Position numbers and translations under genes: made by a program. Shown piece after piece: positions 7,826-16,121 of a stretch of 64,000 nt of DNA. A model generated the notes under the pieces. That model was not told the DNA's origin. It saw nothing but the letters and a program-made list of their open reading frames with translations, and ran no database searches. Each line of letters begins with the position of its first letter. The first letter of the stretch is position 1. This DNA is from Tepidisphaeraceae bacterium (lineage in GTDB: Bacteria > Planctomycetota > Phycisphaerae > Tepidisphaerales > Tepidisphaeraceae): contig DASYHQ010000008.1 in assembly GCA_035998445.1 (NCBI GenBank), positions 124,001 through 188,000 of the forward strand. The letters are read 5' to 3'.

Positions 7826-9001
7826 TTAGAACGGTGGCGCTTCGCCGCGCTTCCACCAGTCGGCATCGGCCTTCTTTTCGCGGGCCTTCTTCTCGCCGCT
7901 GTTGCTCTTGGTTGGCGGCTCGTTGGAATCGGGCTCAACGTCGAAGCCTTCGCCACCGTCGTCGCCCTCGTCGCCACCATTGACCATGCTGGCCAGAGAC
8001 AGCGCGAACAGCGGGCCGATGCCCTTCATCGCGTCGACGTGCTCGTCCTTGAACGGCACCGACGCGTCGCGGAAGAAGACGATCGACGCGAGCGATTCGC
8101 CGAGGTACGTGCAGTTCATCGCCACCAGCGACTGCTTGTCGATGTAGTGGAACGCCTCCGGACTAACGCGTCCCTTCAGCTCGCTGGCCTGCAGTTGCAC
8201 GAAGCCCTCACGGGTGGCCATGGGCAGCACGACGTCGCGGATCGCATCGGTCAGGGTGGCGTCGCCGGGCGTGGTGTACTTCATGTAAGCGCCAAGCTGA
8301 AATTCGCCTTCCTCGCTGGCGAGCCAGACGGCGCAATTGGCGTAGCCAAGCTGGCGAAGCAGCCAGTCCATGCTGTGACAGAGCAGTTGCTCGAGATCCT
8401 TCGAGCCTTCGATGGCCTTGCGGAAGCCTTCCTCGGTGCGAACGCTGCCCATCTGCCGGGAGAGTTCGCCATATGCGCCGATCAGGTCGTTGCAGAGCAG
8501 GTCGACCTTCTTGCTGATCGTCTTGCGCGCCTTGCTGAGCCGGCGGACGGCCAGCTTCAGGCGCTCGAGCTTGCGCTCGTGCTTGGCAGCGGCGTTCTGC
8601 CGCACCAGGGCAAGCTTCACGCGGTCGACCAGTTGTTCGCCGGTGAACGGCTTGGGCATGAAGTCGACCGCGCCCTCGCGCAGTGCCGAGACCGCGGTGG
8701 CGACCGTGGCGGCACCGGTGATGACGATCGCGCTGGCGGCCGGCGCGTTCCTGCGCAGGGCGGGCAGCAACGACATCCCATCGCCATCGGGCAGGTTCAG
8801 GTCGGTCAGCAGCAGGTCAAATGGTTCGTTGTCGGCCATGGCGGCGTGAGCGGCGGTAACGGAGTCGGCAATCGTCAGATCGCACGCGACGCCGGCGCTC
8901 ATCACGTCCACGATGGCCTCTGAGACCGCTGGCTCGTCGTCAACGATCAGCACGCGTGGGCGGACTGCCTTGGTCTTGGTCGTGATCGTCGCGTTTGCCA
9001 T
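7826..9001 (-). CDS. Response regulator with receiver and GAF-like output domain
   Basis: A 391-residue protein. Residues about 15-130 form a receiver domain with the acidic pair D21/D22, phospho-acceptor D67 (LLLTDLNLPDGDG) and K117 (MPKPFTG). A coiled-coil linker of about 40 residues follows (RQNAAAKHERKLERLKLAVRR region), then a GAF-like domain (residues about 180-330). The acidic/Lys-rich tail looks disordered. No HTH is seen, so the output is probably protein-protein or ligand-driven. The start is the ATG at 9001, with GGAG six bases upstream; the longer frame to 9097 lacks a site. It is 97 bases downstream of the HDOD histidine kinase on the same strand and is its likely phosphorylation partner. 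Confidence 0.88.
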   Translation of the reverse strand: MANATITTKTKAVRPRVLIVDDEPAVSEAIVDVMSAGVACDLTIADSVTAAHAAMADNEPFDLLLTDLNLPDGDGMSLLPALRRNAPAASAIVITGAATVATAVSALREGAVDFMPKPFTGEQLVDRVKLALVRQNAAAKHERKLERLKLAVRRLSKARKTISKKVDLLCNDLIGAYGELSRQMGSVRTEEGFRKAIEGSKDLEQLLCHSMDWLLRQLGYANCAVWLASEEGEFQLGAYMKYTTPGDATLTDAIRDVVLPMATREGFVQLQASELKGRVSPEAFHYIDKQSLVAMNCTYLGESLASIVFFRDASVPFKDEHVDAMKGIGPLFALSLASMVNGGDEGDDGGEGFDVEPDSNEPPTKSNSGEKKAREKKADADWWKRGEAPPF

Positions 9002-9098
9002 TGCGTCTCCGAACAAATGGTGATTGGTCTCGTCTGCTACTGTCACTCGATCCGCTTCTCGCCACTTCCGACGTCCGCGTTCCCACTTCCACTTCACC

Positions 9099-11399
9099 TC
9101 ACGCCAGCCTGCGCGTCTCCTGAACGGGCTCGGCGTGCGCCTGAACCGCTGGCAGCAGCACGGTCATGCGCGCCCCTTGCCCCGGGCGGCTTTCCAGGTG
9201 GATGGCACCGCCCGAGCATTCAACCCAGCGCATCGCCTTAGCCAATCCCATTCCGCGCCGGCGGCCAGCTCGGCGGCTGCTGAAGAAGGGGGCGAAGGCG
9301 CGCTTGAGCGTCTCGTCGTCCATCCCGCAGCCGTTGTCGGCGATCGTCAGCACCACGCGGTTCGACAGCGCGTCGAACGCGGCGTGAACGTCGATCCGAC
9401 CGGCGCCTTCCTCGGTCGCCTGAATCGAATTGCCGATCACCTCCCGCAGCGCGGCCGACACCTGCTCGGGGTCCACCTCGACCTGCGGCACGTCGCCGAT
9501 CGTGATCTCAATGTCTCTATCGGGCGTTTCGTCCAGCAACTTGGCGTCATGAATCGCACGACCGACAAGATCGGAAATCTCGCAAACCGTCGGCTTCGGC
9601 GGCACGGGTTTGGCGAAGTCCATCAGTTCGGTGATGATCTCGCTGAGCCGATGCGACTGGTCGTAAATGAGGCTGGCGGCGTGCTTCTGCTTCGGGTCGG
9701 TCAACTGCATCGCCAGAAGCTGCGATCGACCACTGATGACCGCCAGCGGGTTGTTCATCTCGTGCGCCGCCCCACCGGCCATCTCACCGACGCTGATCAT
9801 CGCCTTGCCGCGCACGATCTCGGCCTGCGCGTTGTGCAGGCGGCGGTTGGCGTCGGCCAACTGCTCGGCGAGCGTGCGGGCCTCTTCGCGAATCTGAGCG
9901 GTGCGGAGCGCGAGGCTCCAGCCACCGGCGATCGCGGTGATTTCCTGAACTTGCGTGGATAGTCGTTGGGCTTCGCCCACGCCAGCGCCCCACACCACGC
10001 CGCCGACGCATTGGTTGTCGGCGCCTAGGCAGATCCAGAATCGATCGCTGCCGGGCAGGCGCGGCGAGACGGCTTCGGTGAGCCAGTCGAGCTGCTTCGG
10101 GGCGGCCATTACCGGGCCGTCGCCGGGGTCGGGATGCGTAGGCCGGGGGCCGGTGCAGTCGATGAACGTCGTATCGAAGACCTGCCCATCGGCGTTCAGC
10201 AGCAGCGTCTCGGCGAAGGCCTGAGTCGGGGGCAGCGAGAAGACGCCGACGCACGACAGGCCGAGCACCTCGACGGCGATCTGGCCGATCGCGCGCAGAA
10301 TCATCTGCGGCGGCGCATCGGCACGCAGTTCCGATTGAAAGGTCGACAGGGCATCGAAAAATTTGGCCCGGATCGCCAGCTTGCGGTTGCGCGTCGCCAG
10401 TTGACCGGTCACCCGGCCCAGTTCGCGATTGGCGCGCGACAGCGATTCGCGGTACAGCTCGTTGCTGGTTTCCTCGCCAAGGCCAAGGCTCTTGGCGCGC
10501 GGCTCGACGCGGCCCATCAGGCGCAGCAGACACTTCTCGACCGACTCGGCGGTCAGGCCGACCGCGTCCAGCAGTGCGGCGCGCCCGACGGTGAACGTGT
10601 AGTTGCCGCTGTAACCGATGTGCTGCTCGCGCACCAGCACGTCGGCGAGCGTGACCAGGCTGACCAGGCGGGCATGTTTCACGTTGGCTGGCAGCGCTTG
10701 CGGCAGTTGGCCGTGGAGCCAGATCGATTCGCGCACGTTCAGCGGCAGCTGCCACTTCTCGGCCAGCCGTTTGCCGGCGATCGTGTGGTCCAGGCCGATC
10801 ACGGTGCGCTCGAGGTCGGCGATGTTGCCGCGCAGCAGGTCGACCGCCTCGATTACCCGACCGAAGCTCTTGGGCAACGCCGCGTCGAGCGCGACCTTGC
10901 CCATGTCGTGCAGCAGCCCGCAGACGAACGCCTCGGATGGCGACGCCTCGCGCACCGCCGCCCCACCACCGCTGGGCTGTTCCATCAGCGCCTCGGCCAG
11001 CAGTTCGGCGCAGCACGCGACTGCGATCGAGTGCTTCCAAAATTCGTCTCGGTTTAGTTTGCTTTCCTTCGACTGGGCCGACAGCGCGTCGAACACGCTG
11101 ACCGCCAGCACGGCGCTCCGCACCGCGTCGAACCCCATCAGCACGACCGCCCGCTCGACGGTGTTCACCTCACCCCGCGCCCCCACGTCGGCCCGGTGGA
11201 CGAGCTGCAGGATGCGCGTCGTCAGCGCGACGTCGGCCTCGATCAGCTTCACGAGGTCCTTGGAGTGCGTCGATTCGCTGCCGGTCGCCTCCAGCACGCG
11301 CACCGCCACCGTCGGCAGCGTCGGCAGTTCCTCCAGTTGCTGGAGGATCAGCTCAACGCGTTTGCTGCGGAGATTGTTGACTGCGTCTGATGATTCCAT
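9099..11399 (-). CDS. HDOD domain / GAF-like sensor histidine kinase
   Basis: A 766-residue hybrid signalling protein. Residues about 15-220 form an HDOD domain (LPTLPTVAVRVLEATG at the start, GLLHDMGKVALDAA with H164-D165 and ALPKSFG). A middle segment of about residues 340-500 looks GAF-like. A coiled coil follows, then HisKA with the phospho-acceptor H546 in GGAAHEMNNPLAVISGR, and the HATPase with N-box EVIGNSIQATEEGAG and G-boxes DNGCGMDD and RRGMGLAKAM. There is no membrane segment, so it is a soluble sensor. HDOD domains are regulatory relatives of HD phosphohydrolases, and their fusion to a kinase suggests a stress or cell-cycle input. The following receiver-GAF gene probably completes the pathway. 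Confidence 0.9.
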   Translation of the reverse strand: MESSDAVNNLRSKRVELILQQLEELPTLPTVAVRVLEATGSESTHSKDLVKLIEADVALTTRILQLVHRADVGARGEVNTVERAVVLMGFDAVRSAVLAVSVFDALSAQSKESKLNRDEFWKHSIAVACCAELLAEALMEQPSGGGAAVREASPSEAFVCGLLHDMGKVALDAALPKSFGRVIEAVDLLRGNIADLERTVIGLDHTIAGKRLAEKWQLPLNVRESIWLHGQLPQALPANVKHARLVSLVTLADVLVREQHIGYSGNYTFTVGRAALLDAVGLTAESVEKCLLRLMGRVEPRAKSLGLGEETSNELYRESLSRANRELGRVTGQLATRNRKLAIRAKFFDALSTFQSELRADAPPQMILRAIGQIAVEVLGLSCVGVFSLPPTQAFAETLLLNADGQVFDTTFIDCTGPRPTHPDPGDGPVMAAPKQLDWLTEAVSPRLPGSDRFWICLGADNQCVGGVVWGAGVGEAQRLSTQVQEITAIAGGWSLALRTAQIREEARTLAEQLADANRRLHNAQAEIVRGKAMISVGEMAGGAAHEMNNPLAVISGRSQLLAMQLTDPKQKHAASLIYDQSHRLSEIITELMDFAKPVPPKPTVCEISDLVGRAIHDAKLLDETPDRDIEITIGDVPQVEVDPEQVSAALREVIGNSIQATEEGAGRIDVHAAFDALSNRVVLTIADNGCGMDDETLKRAFAPFFSSRRAGRRRGMGLAKAMRWVECSGGAIHLESRPGQGARMTVLLPAVQAHAEPVQETRRLA

Positions 11400-11629
11400 C
11401 GCGAGACGGTGGGTGCGACTTCCGGTCGTGCCCGTTATCCGTTCTATCGTGAGGATTGATGCGAGCGCTTAAGACGATCTCCCCTACCCAGTTCGCGCCA
11501 CTTAACATTCGGCGATTAATGCAGGTCCGATAACGAGACGCTGGCGTGGTTAACTGTGTTGGCCAAGCCGATCGCGGCTCCCAGCACCGCGCGGTTCGGA
11601 CGAATTATCAGACGGTGGGATCATGCCTC

Positions 11630-11657
11630 TTGAAATATAACCATATAGGCATATCAT
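11630..11657 (+). promoter_or_regulatory. Leaderless promoter with overlapping palindromic operator of the ArsR/SRPBCC operon
   Basis: TTGAAA at 11630-11635 and TATCAT at 11652-11657 form a good housekeeping promoter with a 16-base spacer. Between them, 11635-11654 is an imperfect palindrome (ATATAACCATATAGGCATAT, 14 of 20 positions symmetric) that resembles ArsR-family operators. The start codon at 11666 is only eight bases past the -10, so the transcript is likely leaderless, and an ArsR dimer bound here would block polymerase. Confidence 0.6.
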
Positions 11658-11665
11658 GCATCGAC

Positions 11666-12034
11666 ATGGCAAGGGCTGCGACAACTTCAGACACCTATAA
11701 CGCGATCGCTGAGCCAAGGCGTCGGCGGTTGCTAGAAGTGATCGCGGGCGAGCAGCTGGCCGTAAACGACATCGTTACGCGCCTCGGTTGGTCGCAACCG
11801 TTGGTCTCCAAGCACCTACGGGTGTTGCGCGAGGTCGGCCTCGTCGACGCGCGACATCAGAACCGGCAGAAGATCTACTCGTTGAATGCCCAAGCCCTGA
11901 AGCCAGTACACGAGTGGGTAGGCGGCTTCGAGCGGTTTTGGCGCGACCACCTGCACAACATCAAGACGAACGCGGAGCACCGCGCGGAAGCGCGCGCAGA
12001 GAAGACCCAAACATCCAATCCACCGACCAATTAA
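11666..12034 (+). CDS. ArsR family winged-helix repressor
   Basis: A 122-residue DNA-binding protein. The ArsR winged helix covers residues about 8-90: YNAIAEPRRRRLLEVIAGEQ, then the recognition region VNDIVTRLGWSQPLVSKHLR, then LREVGLVDARHQNRQKIYSL. It lacks the CxC metal motif of classical ArsR, and belongs by context to the type paired with SRPBCC proteins. The C-terminal tail is polar and charged. The ATG at 11666 is chosen over the upstream frame because a palindromic promoter ends eight bases before it. The SRPBCC gene follows after 21 bases, so the two form an autoregulated operon. Confidence 0.9.
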   Translation: MARAATTSDTYNAIAEPRRRRLLEVIAGEQLAVNDIVTRLGWSQPLVSKHLRVLREVGLVDARHQNRQKIYSLNAQALKPVHEWVGGFERFWRDHLHNIKTNAEHRAEARAEKTQTSNPPTN

Positions 12035-12055
12035 CCCTACGAAGGAGAGATATTC

Positions 12056-12502
12056 ATGATCGAGACAGCCGACCGTATTGCTGAACTCCAGTTCCGCGTC
12101 CACCAGGAGATCGACATTGCCGCGCCGCGGGCCGACGTGTTCGAGGCGATCTTTGAGGAGATCACCACGGGCATCAAGGACGCCAACGGCGGGTCGATGA
12201 ACTTGCGCATCGAGCGGTGGCCAGGCGGCCGTTGGTACCGTGATCTGGGCAAAGACGTCGGGCACTTCTGGGGCCACGTGCAGGTCATCAAGCCGCCGGT
12301 GGTGCTGGAGATCTGTGGCCCGATGATGATGTCCTACCCCGTCGCCGGCCACATCGCGTACCGTTTGACCGAGACGCCCACCGGCACGCGTCTTACGCTC
12401 ACGCACCGCACGTTCGGCGAAATCGACCCGGCGCACCGGGAGGGTGTGAACCAAGGCTGGGACGTGATCATGAAGGCCATCAAGACGAGGGCCCAGGGTT
12501 AA
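12056..12502 (+). CDS. SRPBCC (AHSA1-like) domain protein
   Basis: A 148-residue START/Bet v1-fold protein. It begins with the typical strand VHQEIDIAAPRADVFEAIFE and contains RWPGGRWYRDLGKDVGHFWG, then VLEICGPMMMSYPVAGHIAYRL and the C-terminal helix REGVNQGWDVIMKAIKTRAQ. The fold encloses a hydrophobic pocket; ArsR-linked members are often of unknown ligand. The ribosome site AAGGAG is eight bases from the ATG. The gene lies directly after its ArsR regulator, and a very strong hairpin terminator ends the operon. Its role is inferred to be binding or conversion of a small hydrophobic compound that also relieves repression. Confidence 0.9.
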   Translation: MIETADRIAELQFRVHQEIDIAAPRADVFEAIFEEITTGIKDANGGSMNLRIERWPGGRWYRDLGKDVGHFWGHVQVIKPPVVLEICGPMMMSYPVAGHIAYRLTETPTGTRLTLTHRTFGEIDPAHREGVNQGWDVIMKAIKTRAQG

Positions 12503-12509
12503 GCGATCG

Positions 12510-12571
12510 CTTCAACTTCAAACACAATGCCCTCGCGCGACAGCGCGAGGGCATTGTGTTTGAAGTTGAAG
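12510..12571. terminator. Bidirectional terminator with a perfect 29-bp stem
   Basis: Arms 12510-12538 and 12543-12571 are exact complements with the four-base loop GACA. The stem has an AT-rich base (CTTCAACTTCAAACACAA) and a GC-rich top (TGCCCTCGCGC), so it offers a U-rich tail in either direction. It lies between two convergent genes and should end both transcripts. Confidence 0.9.
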
Positions 12572-12592
12572 GTTTCCAGCCGTGCCGAGCGA

Positions 12593-13156
12593 TTAGATCG
12601 CCAGCAGTTCCCCGATGCGCTCGATGAGCTTCTCGATGTTGAACGGCTTCTTCACGAACTCGTCGGCGCCGGCCTTCAGGAGGTCGTTGACCTCGTCCTG
12701 ATTCACCACGCCCGAGACGATGATGATCTTCATGTGCTCGAAGTTGGGGTTCTTCCGGATCGTCTGGCAGACCACGTTGCCGTTGATGTCGGGCAGCATG
12801 TAGTCCAGGATGACCAGGTCGGGCATGAACTCCTGCGTCATGATGCCGGCGTCGTACCCGGTGCCCGCGGTCTTCACATCGAAGCGGCCGTCGCGCTCGA
12901 GGACGTCGACGAACAGTTCCACGATCTCCGGATCATCGTCAACGACCAGGATCTTGTGCTTGCCGCTGTCCAGCGCGTCCGGCGGGATGCCGTTGTCACG
13001 CATGAACGCGATCAGCGCCTCACGCGGAATGCGACGGAAACGGCTGCCCGGCACGCGGAATCCCTTCAACCGTCCGCTGTCGAAACAGCGGATGATCGTC
13101 TGCTGCGAGACCTTGCAGATCTCCGCCGCCTCGCCCGTGGTGAACACTGTCTTCAT
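12593..13156 (-). CDS. Response regulator with N-terminal excisionase/MerR-like HTH and C-terminal receiver
   Basis: A 187-residue protein in reversed domain order. Residues 1-60 form an excisionase-type helix-turn-helix (TTGEAAEICKVSQQTIIRCF, then LKGFRVPGSRFRRIPREALI). Residues about 65-187 form a receiver domain (ILVVDDDPEIVELF with the acidic pair, DLVILDYMLPDING with the phospho-Asp, IIIVSG, and FVKKPF with the conserved Lys). Phosphorylation of the receiver is expected to control DNA binding. The ATG at 13156 has AGGA six bases upstream. No kinase is next to it, so it is an orphan regulator. The architecture is common in planctomycetes. Confidence 0.92.
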   Translation of the reverse strand: MKTVFTTGEAAEICKVSQQTIIRCFDSGRLKGFRVPGSRFRRIPREALIAFMRDNGIPPDALDSGKHKILVVDDDPEIVELFVDVLERDGRFDVKTAGTGYDAGIMTQEFMPDLVILDYMLPDINGNVVCQTIRKNPNFEHMKIIIVSGVVNQDEVNDLLKAGADEFVKKPFNIEKLIERIGELLAI

Positions 13157-13746
13157 GGGTTCCTACCTTGGTCCAAGCCGTTCAATCCTTTACGGCTACG
13201 CGACACAACAAAATGCGCCATTTTATCCAAACTACCCATCTTCCATCGGGCGTGTTTCGGGGAGACTTGAGGTAGATGGTCGTCGCACTATCAAAATTGG
13301 TGCGGTTCGCTCGCTATCTGACGATTTTCGCAAACAATCGACACAAAACCACTCGCGCATCCTCTATATCCACTAAATCGGGCGGCACACCGCCCCCCTC
13401 GTGCACTGTTCTATGACACTTGATACAGCGGGATGTCAGTCACAGGAGGGCGATCCGCACACCATATTGTAGTCGACCATTGCCCGCGCGGCGTCTCCTC
13501 GCCGCGGTCGATCCATCAATACGGGGTGGCGCAGAGTAGCGTGGGGCAGGAATTTGCTCAAGTGCTGTTGGGATGGGGGTGCGCGTAATTCCGGAGGAAT
13601 GCGCATGTAAGGACCCATGCAATAACGCAGTCCGAGATATAGCCACGGACTTGCCCGCGGACATGGTGTGGAGTTGCGAAACCTCCCGGGCAGGCCCGGG
13701 GTTATGTAAGTGCGATCAAGGTTGTTGTGTTCGACGCGACCCCCGG
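13157..13746. other. 590-base gene-free region with a degenerate palindrome
   Basis: No convincing reading frame is seen on either strand. The part next to the HTH-receiver gene (13157-13380) is AT-richer and should hold its promoter. At about 13628-13705 there are two facing imperfect arms (ATATAGCCACGGACTTGCCCG and CCGGGCAGGCCCGGGGTTAT), a worn copy of the palindrome at 35901-35968. Confidence 0.5.
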
Positions 13747-14346
13747 TCACGCGCCGGTTAAGGCCCGCCCGATGAGTTCGCGGGCTTTGTCGGGCAGGGA
13801 GAGCGTCATCGCGGCGTTGTGACCGTGGGGTGACATTTTCACCCATGTCCGCCGGACGATCTCGATGACTTTCTCGTCCTCGTGCCCAGCCGCGAAGCCC
13901 GCGAAGTAGTTTTCCAGAAAGACGAGGCAGGCGATGTCTTCCAGCGCTTGCGTCTCGGGATCGGACTTGAGCTTCTCCTTGCGCAGCAGCGCCCGCACGC
14001 GCTCGATCGTGCGGTCTTCGTACCCCACTTGCCGCAAGATTCCCTCGGCGACGTCGGCGTGAAACGTGTAGAGCCGCGTCCGCCAGCGGTGGTAACCGGC
14101 GCGGTCCATCGGGAACGAATCGCGCGGAATCTCCCATCGCCGAATGTGCTGGGCGCGAGCCGCGAGCTTTAAGGCTTCGCTGGCGCTGGGGTAAAGCTGC
14201 TGCTGCCATGCGGTCATCTGCTGCGCGTACAGCAGGGCCTTGGCGGTCTCGACACCGTCGATAATGGTGACGCTGGGATCTTCGGCATTGGCGGCATCGA
14301 AGCGGTCGAAAGCGCGTGACAGGCGGATACGGTCATCTTCGGTCAT
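13747..14346 (-). CDS. DUF4202 domain protein
   Basis: A 199-residue soluble protein matching DUF4202 over its whole length: RAFDRFDAANAEDPSV near the N-terminus, ALLYAQQMTAWQQQLYPSAS, LAARAQHIRRWEIPR with the His/Arg/Trp cluster, GYHRWRTRLYTFHADVAEGI, and the C-terminal VFLENYFAGFAAGHEDEKVI. The conserved His and Asp residues suggest an HD-like metal site, but the reaction is unknown. The ATG at 14346 fits the family start. It is divergent from the yggS-like gene with about 140 bases between. The assignment to the domain is firm; the function is not known. Confidence 0.88.
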   Translation of the reverse strand: MTEDDRIRLSRAFDRFDAANAEDPSVTIIDGVETAKALLYAQQMTAWQQQLYPSASEALKLAARAQHIRRWEIPRDSFPMDRAGYHRWRTRLYTFHADVAEGILRQVGYEDRTIERVRALLRKEKLKSDPETQALEDIACLVFLENYFAGFAAGHEDEKVIEIVRRTWVKMSPHGHNAAMTLSLPDKARELIGRALTGA

Positions 14347-14486
14347 GTCATCCTGAGTATATCAGCGTGAATGGGTTCAGAGGGATGAACCATGAAGACT
14401 CGAATGGGAGCCCTTTGTTCTCCAAAGCCCTTCATTTACGTATACTAGCGTGACAAGGCAGGATGGGAGCAGGGAAGGAGCCGTGC

Positions 14487-15257
14487 GTGGCTAAGAGATC
14501 GCCGTTACTGGAAAAACTGGATGAGGTCCGCGAGCGGATCGCCGCCGCCGCCATCAAGGCCAAGCGCGAGCCGGCGGAGGTGACGCTCGTCGCCGTCACG
14601 AAGACCGCAGGCCCGGAGCAGATCCGCGAGATCCTGCAGCTGGGCGTCGCCGACCTGGCCGAGAACCGCGTGCAGCAGCTGACCCAGCGGGCCAGCCAGC
14701 TCAACGAGTTCCTCACGCGCCGCCTGCAGCACGGCGACGCCACGGTGCCGCAGAAGATTCGCTGGCACATGATCGGTCACCTGCAGCGCAACAAGGTCAA
14801 GCCGATCCTGCCGCTCGTCAGCCTGATCCACAGCGTCGACAGTTTGCGCCTGGCTGAGGAAATCGACGCCGCCGGCGCCAAAGTCGGCCGGAAGATCCCC
14901 GTGCTGCTCCAGTTGAACGCCAGCGAGGAATCGCAAAAGTCCGGCGTCGCCGTCGGGGCCGCGGTTCACCTGGCAGAGCAGATCGACTCGATGGAGAACG
15001 TGCAGTTGACCGGCCTGATGACCATGGCCGCGTTCGAAGCGACCGAGGCCGAGGTGCGCCAGACCTTCAGCCGCACGCGCGAGATCTTCGAAGAGATGAA
15101 GTGGAACAAGATCGGCGGGACCGCCCTTCGCCACCTCAGCATGGGCATGAGCAACGACTTCGAACATGCCATCGCCGAGGGCAGCACGATGGTGCGCATC
15201 GGCAGCCTGCTGTTCGGTGGCAAGAGCTGGGACGGGGCCGCGGAAGACGAAAAGTGA
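14487..15257 (+). CDS. YggS family PLP-binding protein
   Basis: A 256-residue PLP homeostasis protein with an alanine-racemase-like barrel and no racemase domain. The cofactor Lys is in VTLVAVTKTAGPEQI. Other family motifs: LGVADLAENRVQQL, WHMIGHLQRNKVKPIL, LIHSVDSLRLAEEID, PVLLQLNASEE, GLMTMAAF, and the phosphate-binding end LRHLSMGMSNDFEHAI followed by GSTMVRIGSLLFG. Translation is taken from the GTG at 14487, because GGAAGGAG lies six bases upstream; an ATG at 14463 in the same frame lacks a site. It is followed by a composite repeat rather than by the proC or yggT genes often found beside yggS. Confidence 0.93.
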   Translation: MAKRSPLLEKLDEVRERIAAAAIKAKREPAEVTLVAVTKTAGPEQIREILQLGVADLAENRVQQLTQRASQLNEFLTRRLQHGDATVPQKIRWHMIGHLQRNKVKPILPLVSLIHSVDSLRLAEEIDAAGAKVGRKIPVLLQLNASEESQKSGVAVGAAVHLAEQIDSMENVQLTGLMTMAAFEATEAEVRQTFSRTREIFEEMKWNKIGGTALRHLSMGMSNDFEHAIAEGSTMVRIGSLLFGGKSWDGAAEDEK

Positions 15258-15263
15258 TGATCT

Positions 15264-15506
15264 GGTCCCTCTCCCATGGACTCGTGGGAGAGGTGAGGAT
15301 GATTTGAAGTAACCAATAACCAATGACCAAACCCGAATGACCAATCAAATCCCAATGAACAATGTCCAATGGGAAATCTTCATTGGACATTGGTGCTTGG
15401 GCATTCATTGGTCATTCGGGTTTGGTCATTGGTCATTGGTCATTGTCATCGCTCGTCGTTCGAAGCACCCTCACCTAACCTCTCCCGGCGTACCGGGAGA
15501 GGGACC
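15264..15506. repeat. Nested repeats: family E palindrome inside a family D palindrome
   Basis: The outer arms are family D: GGTCCCTCTCCCATGGACTC at the left, and CCTCTCCCGGCGTACCGGGA with GAGGGACC at the right. Inside, 15320-15345 and 15407-15432 form a perfect 26-bp inverted repeat of family E (CCAATGACCAAACCCGAATG...). Its loop holds a further palindrome around CATTGGACATTGG. The whole separates yggS from the small membrane protein gene. Confidence 0.85.
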
Positions 15507-15532
15507 GGATCGCCGATGACGCATACCACCCC

Positions 15533-15838
15533 ATGCCCGACGTCGATTTCTTCACCTTCTTCCGCTACACGCTCGGCACGGTTGTGACGATCTACGCGTC
15601 GATCGTCACGCTGCAGGGCCTGTGGGGCTGGTGGGTCTGGCTGGCGGGCGATGATAAGCACATCTCGATGCTCCGGCGGTACATCCTCGTGCACGGCCTG
15701 CGGTTACGCTTCAAAACCTTCTGGGGTGACGTCATCATCTGCGGCCTGCTCTGCGTGACATTTATCATCATGTGGCGGGCGCACCTGAAGCTGGAGGAAC
15801 TGGCAGAGGCGTTGCGCGGCATTTCCACGGTATACTGA
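15533..15838 (+). CDS. Small two-pass membrane protein
   Basis: A 101-residue protein with two hydrophobic segments: residues about 10-38 (YTLGTVVTIYASIVTLQGLW then WWVWLAG) and about 66-80 (DVIICGLLCVTFIIMW). The basic stretch between them (RRYILVHGLRLRFKTF) should lie on the cytoplasmic side. The C-terminal tail KLEELAEALRG is amphipathic. No family is recognised. The codon use and GC-rich third positions match real genes nearby. It lies between repeats on both sides and has only a weak ribosome site, so the exact start is uncertain. Confidence 0.7.
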   Translation: MPDVDFFTFFRYTLGTVVTIYASIVTLQGLWGWWVWLAGDDKHISMLRRYILVHGLRLRFKTFWGDVIICGLLCVTFIIMWRAHLKLEELAEALRGISTVY

Positions 15839-15885
15839 GCAACGACGAAGCGCTGGTCGAACCAGCGCGGTGGGATGTGGAATCC

Positions 15886-16006
15886 GGTCCCTCTCCCATG
15901 TACTCATGGGAGAGGCTAGGTGAGGGTGATTTCGTTCTGACTAAAGCGGTCAGCAGTTCGAAATCACCCTCACCTAGCTTCTCCTAGAGCATGCGGGAAA
16001 GGGACC
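15886..16006. repeat. Family D palindromic element (copy D2)
   Basis: The left arm GGTCCCTCTCCCATGTACTC with GGGAGAGG and TAGGTGAGGGTGATTTC faces a right arm GAAATCACCCTCACCTAGC with a worn hairpin ending GGGACC. Each arm carries its own small hairpin. The core of about 25 bases is not conserved. Confidence 0.8.
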
Positions 16007-16121
16007 AGAGGGCTTTCTTCCGACCCTAGGAAAACTGCACACGATTAGAATGCGAGCCCGCAAGCGAATTGCCTAACGGACCGATAAGATCGACAGGCGA
16101 CCCGACTGAACCAACCTCCCA

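Noticed and set aside
13436-14209. 257-codon minus-strand frame overlapping the DUF4202 gene
   Set aside because: It is an out-of-frame shadow; the DUF4202 frame carries the conserved motifs.
15337-15587. Short frames through the ATTGGTCATTGG region
   Set aside because: They are translations of the family E repeat.
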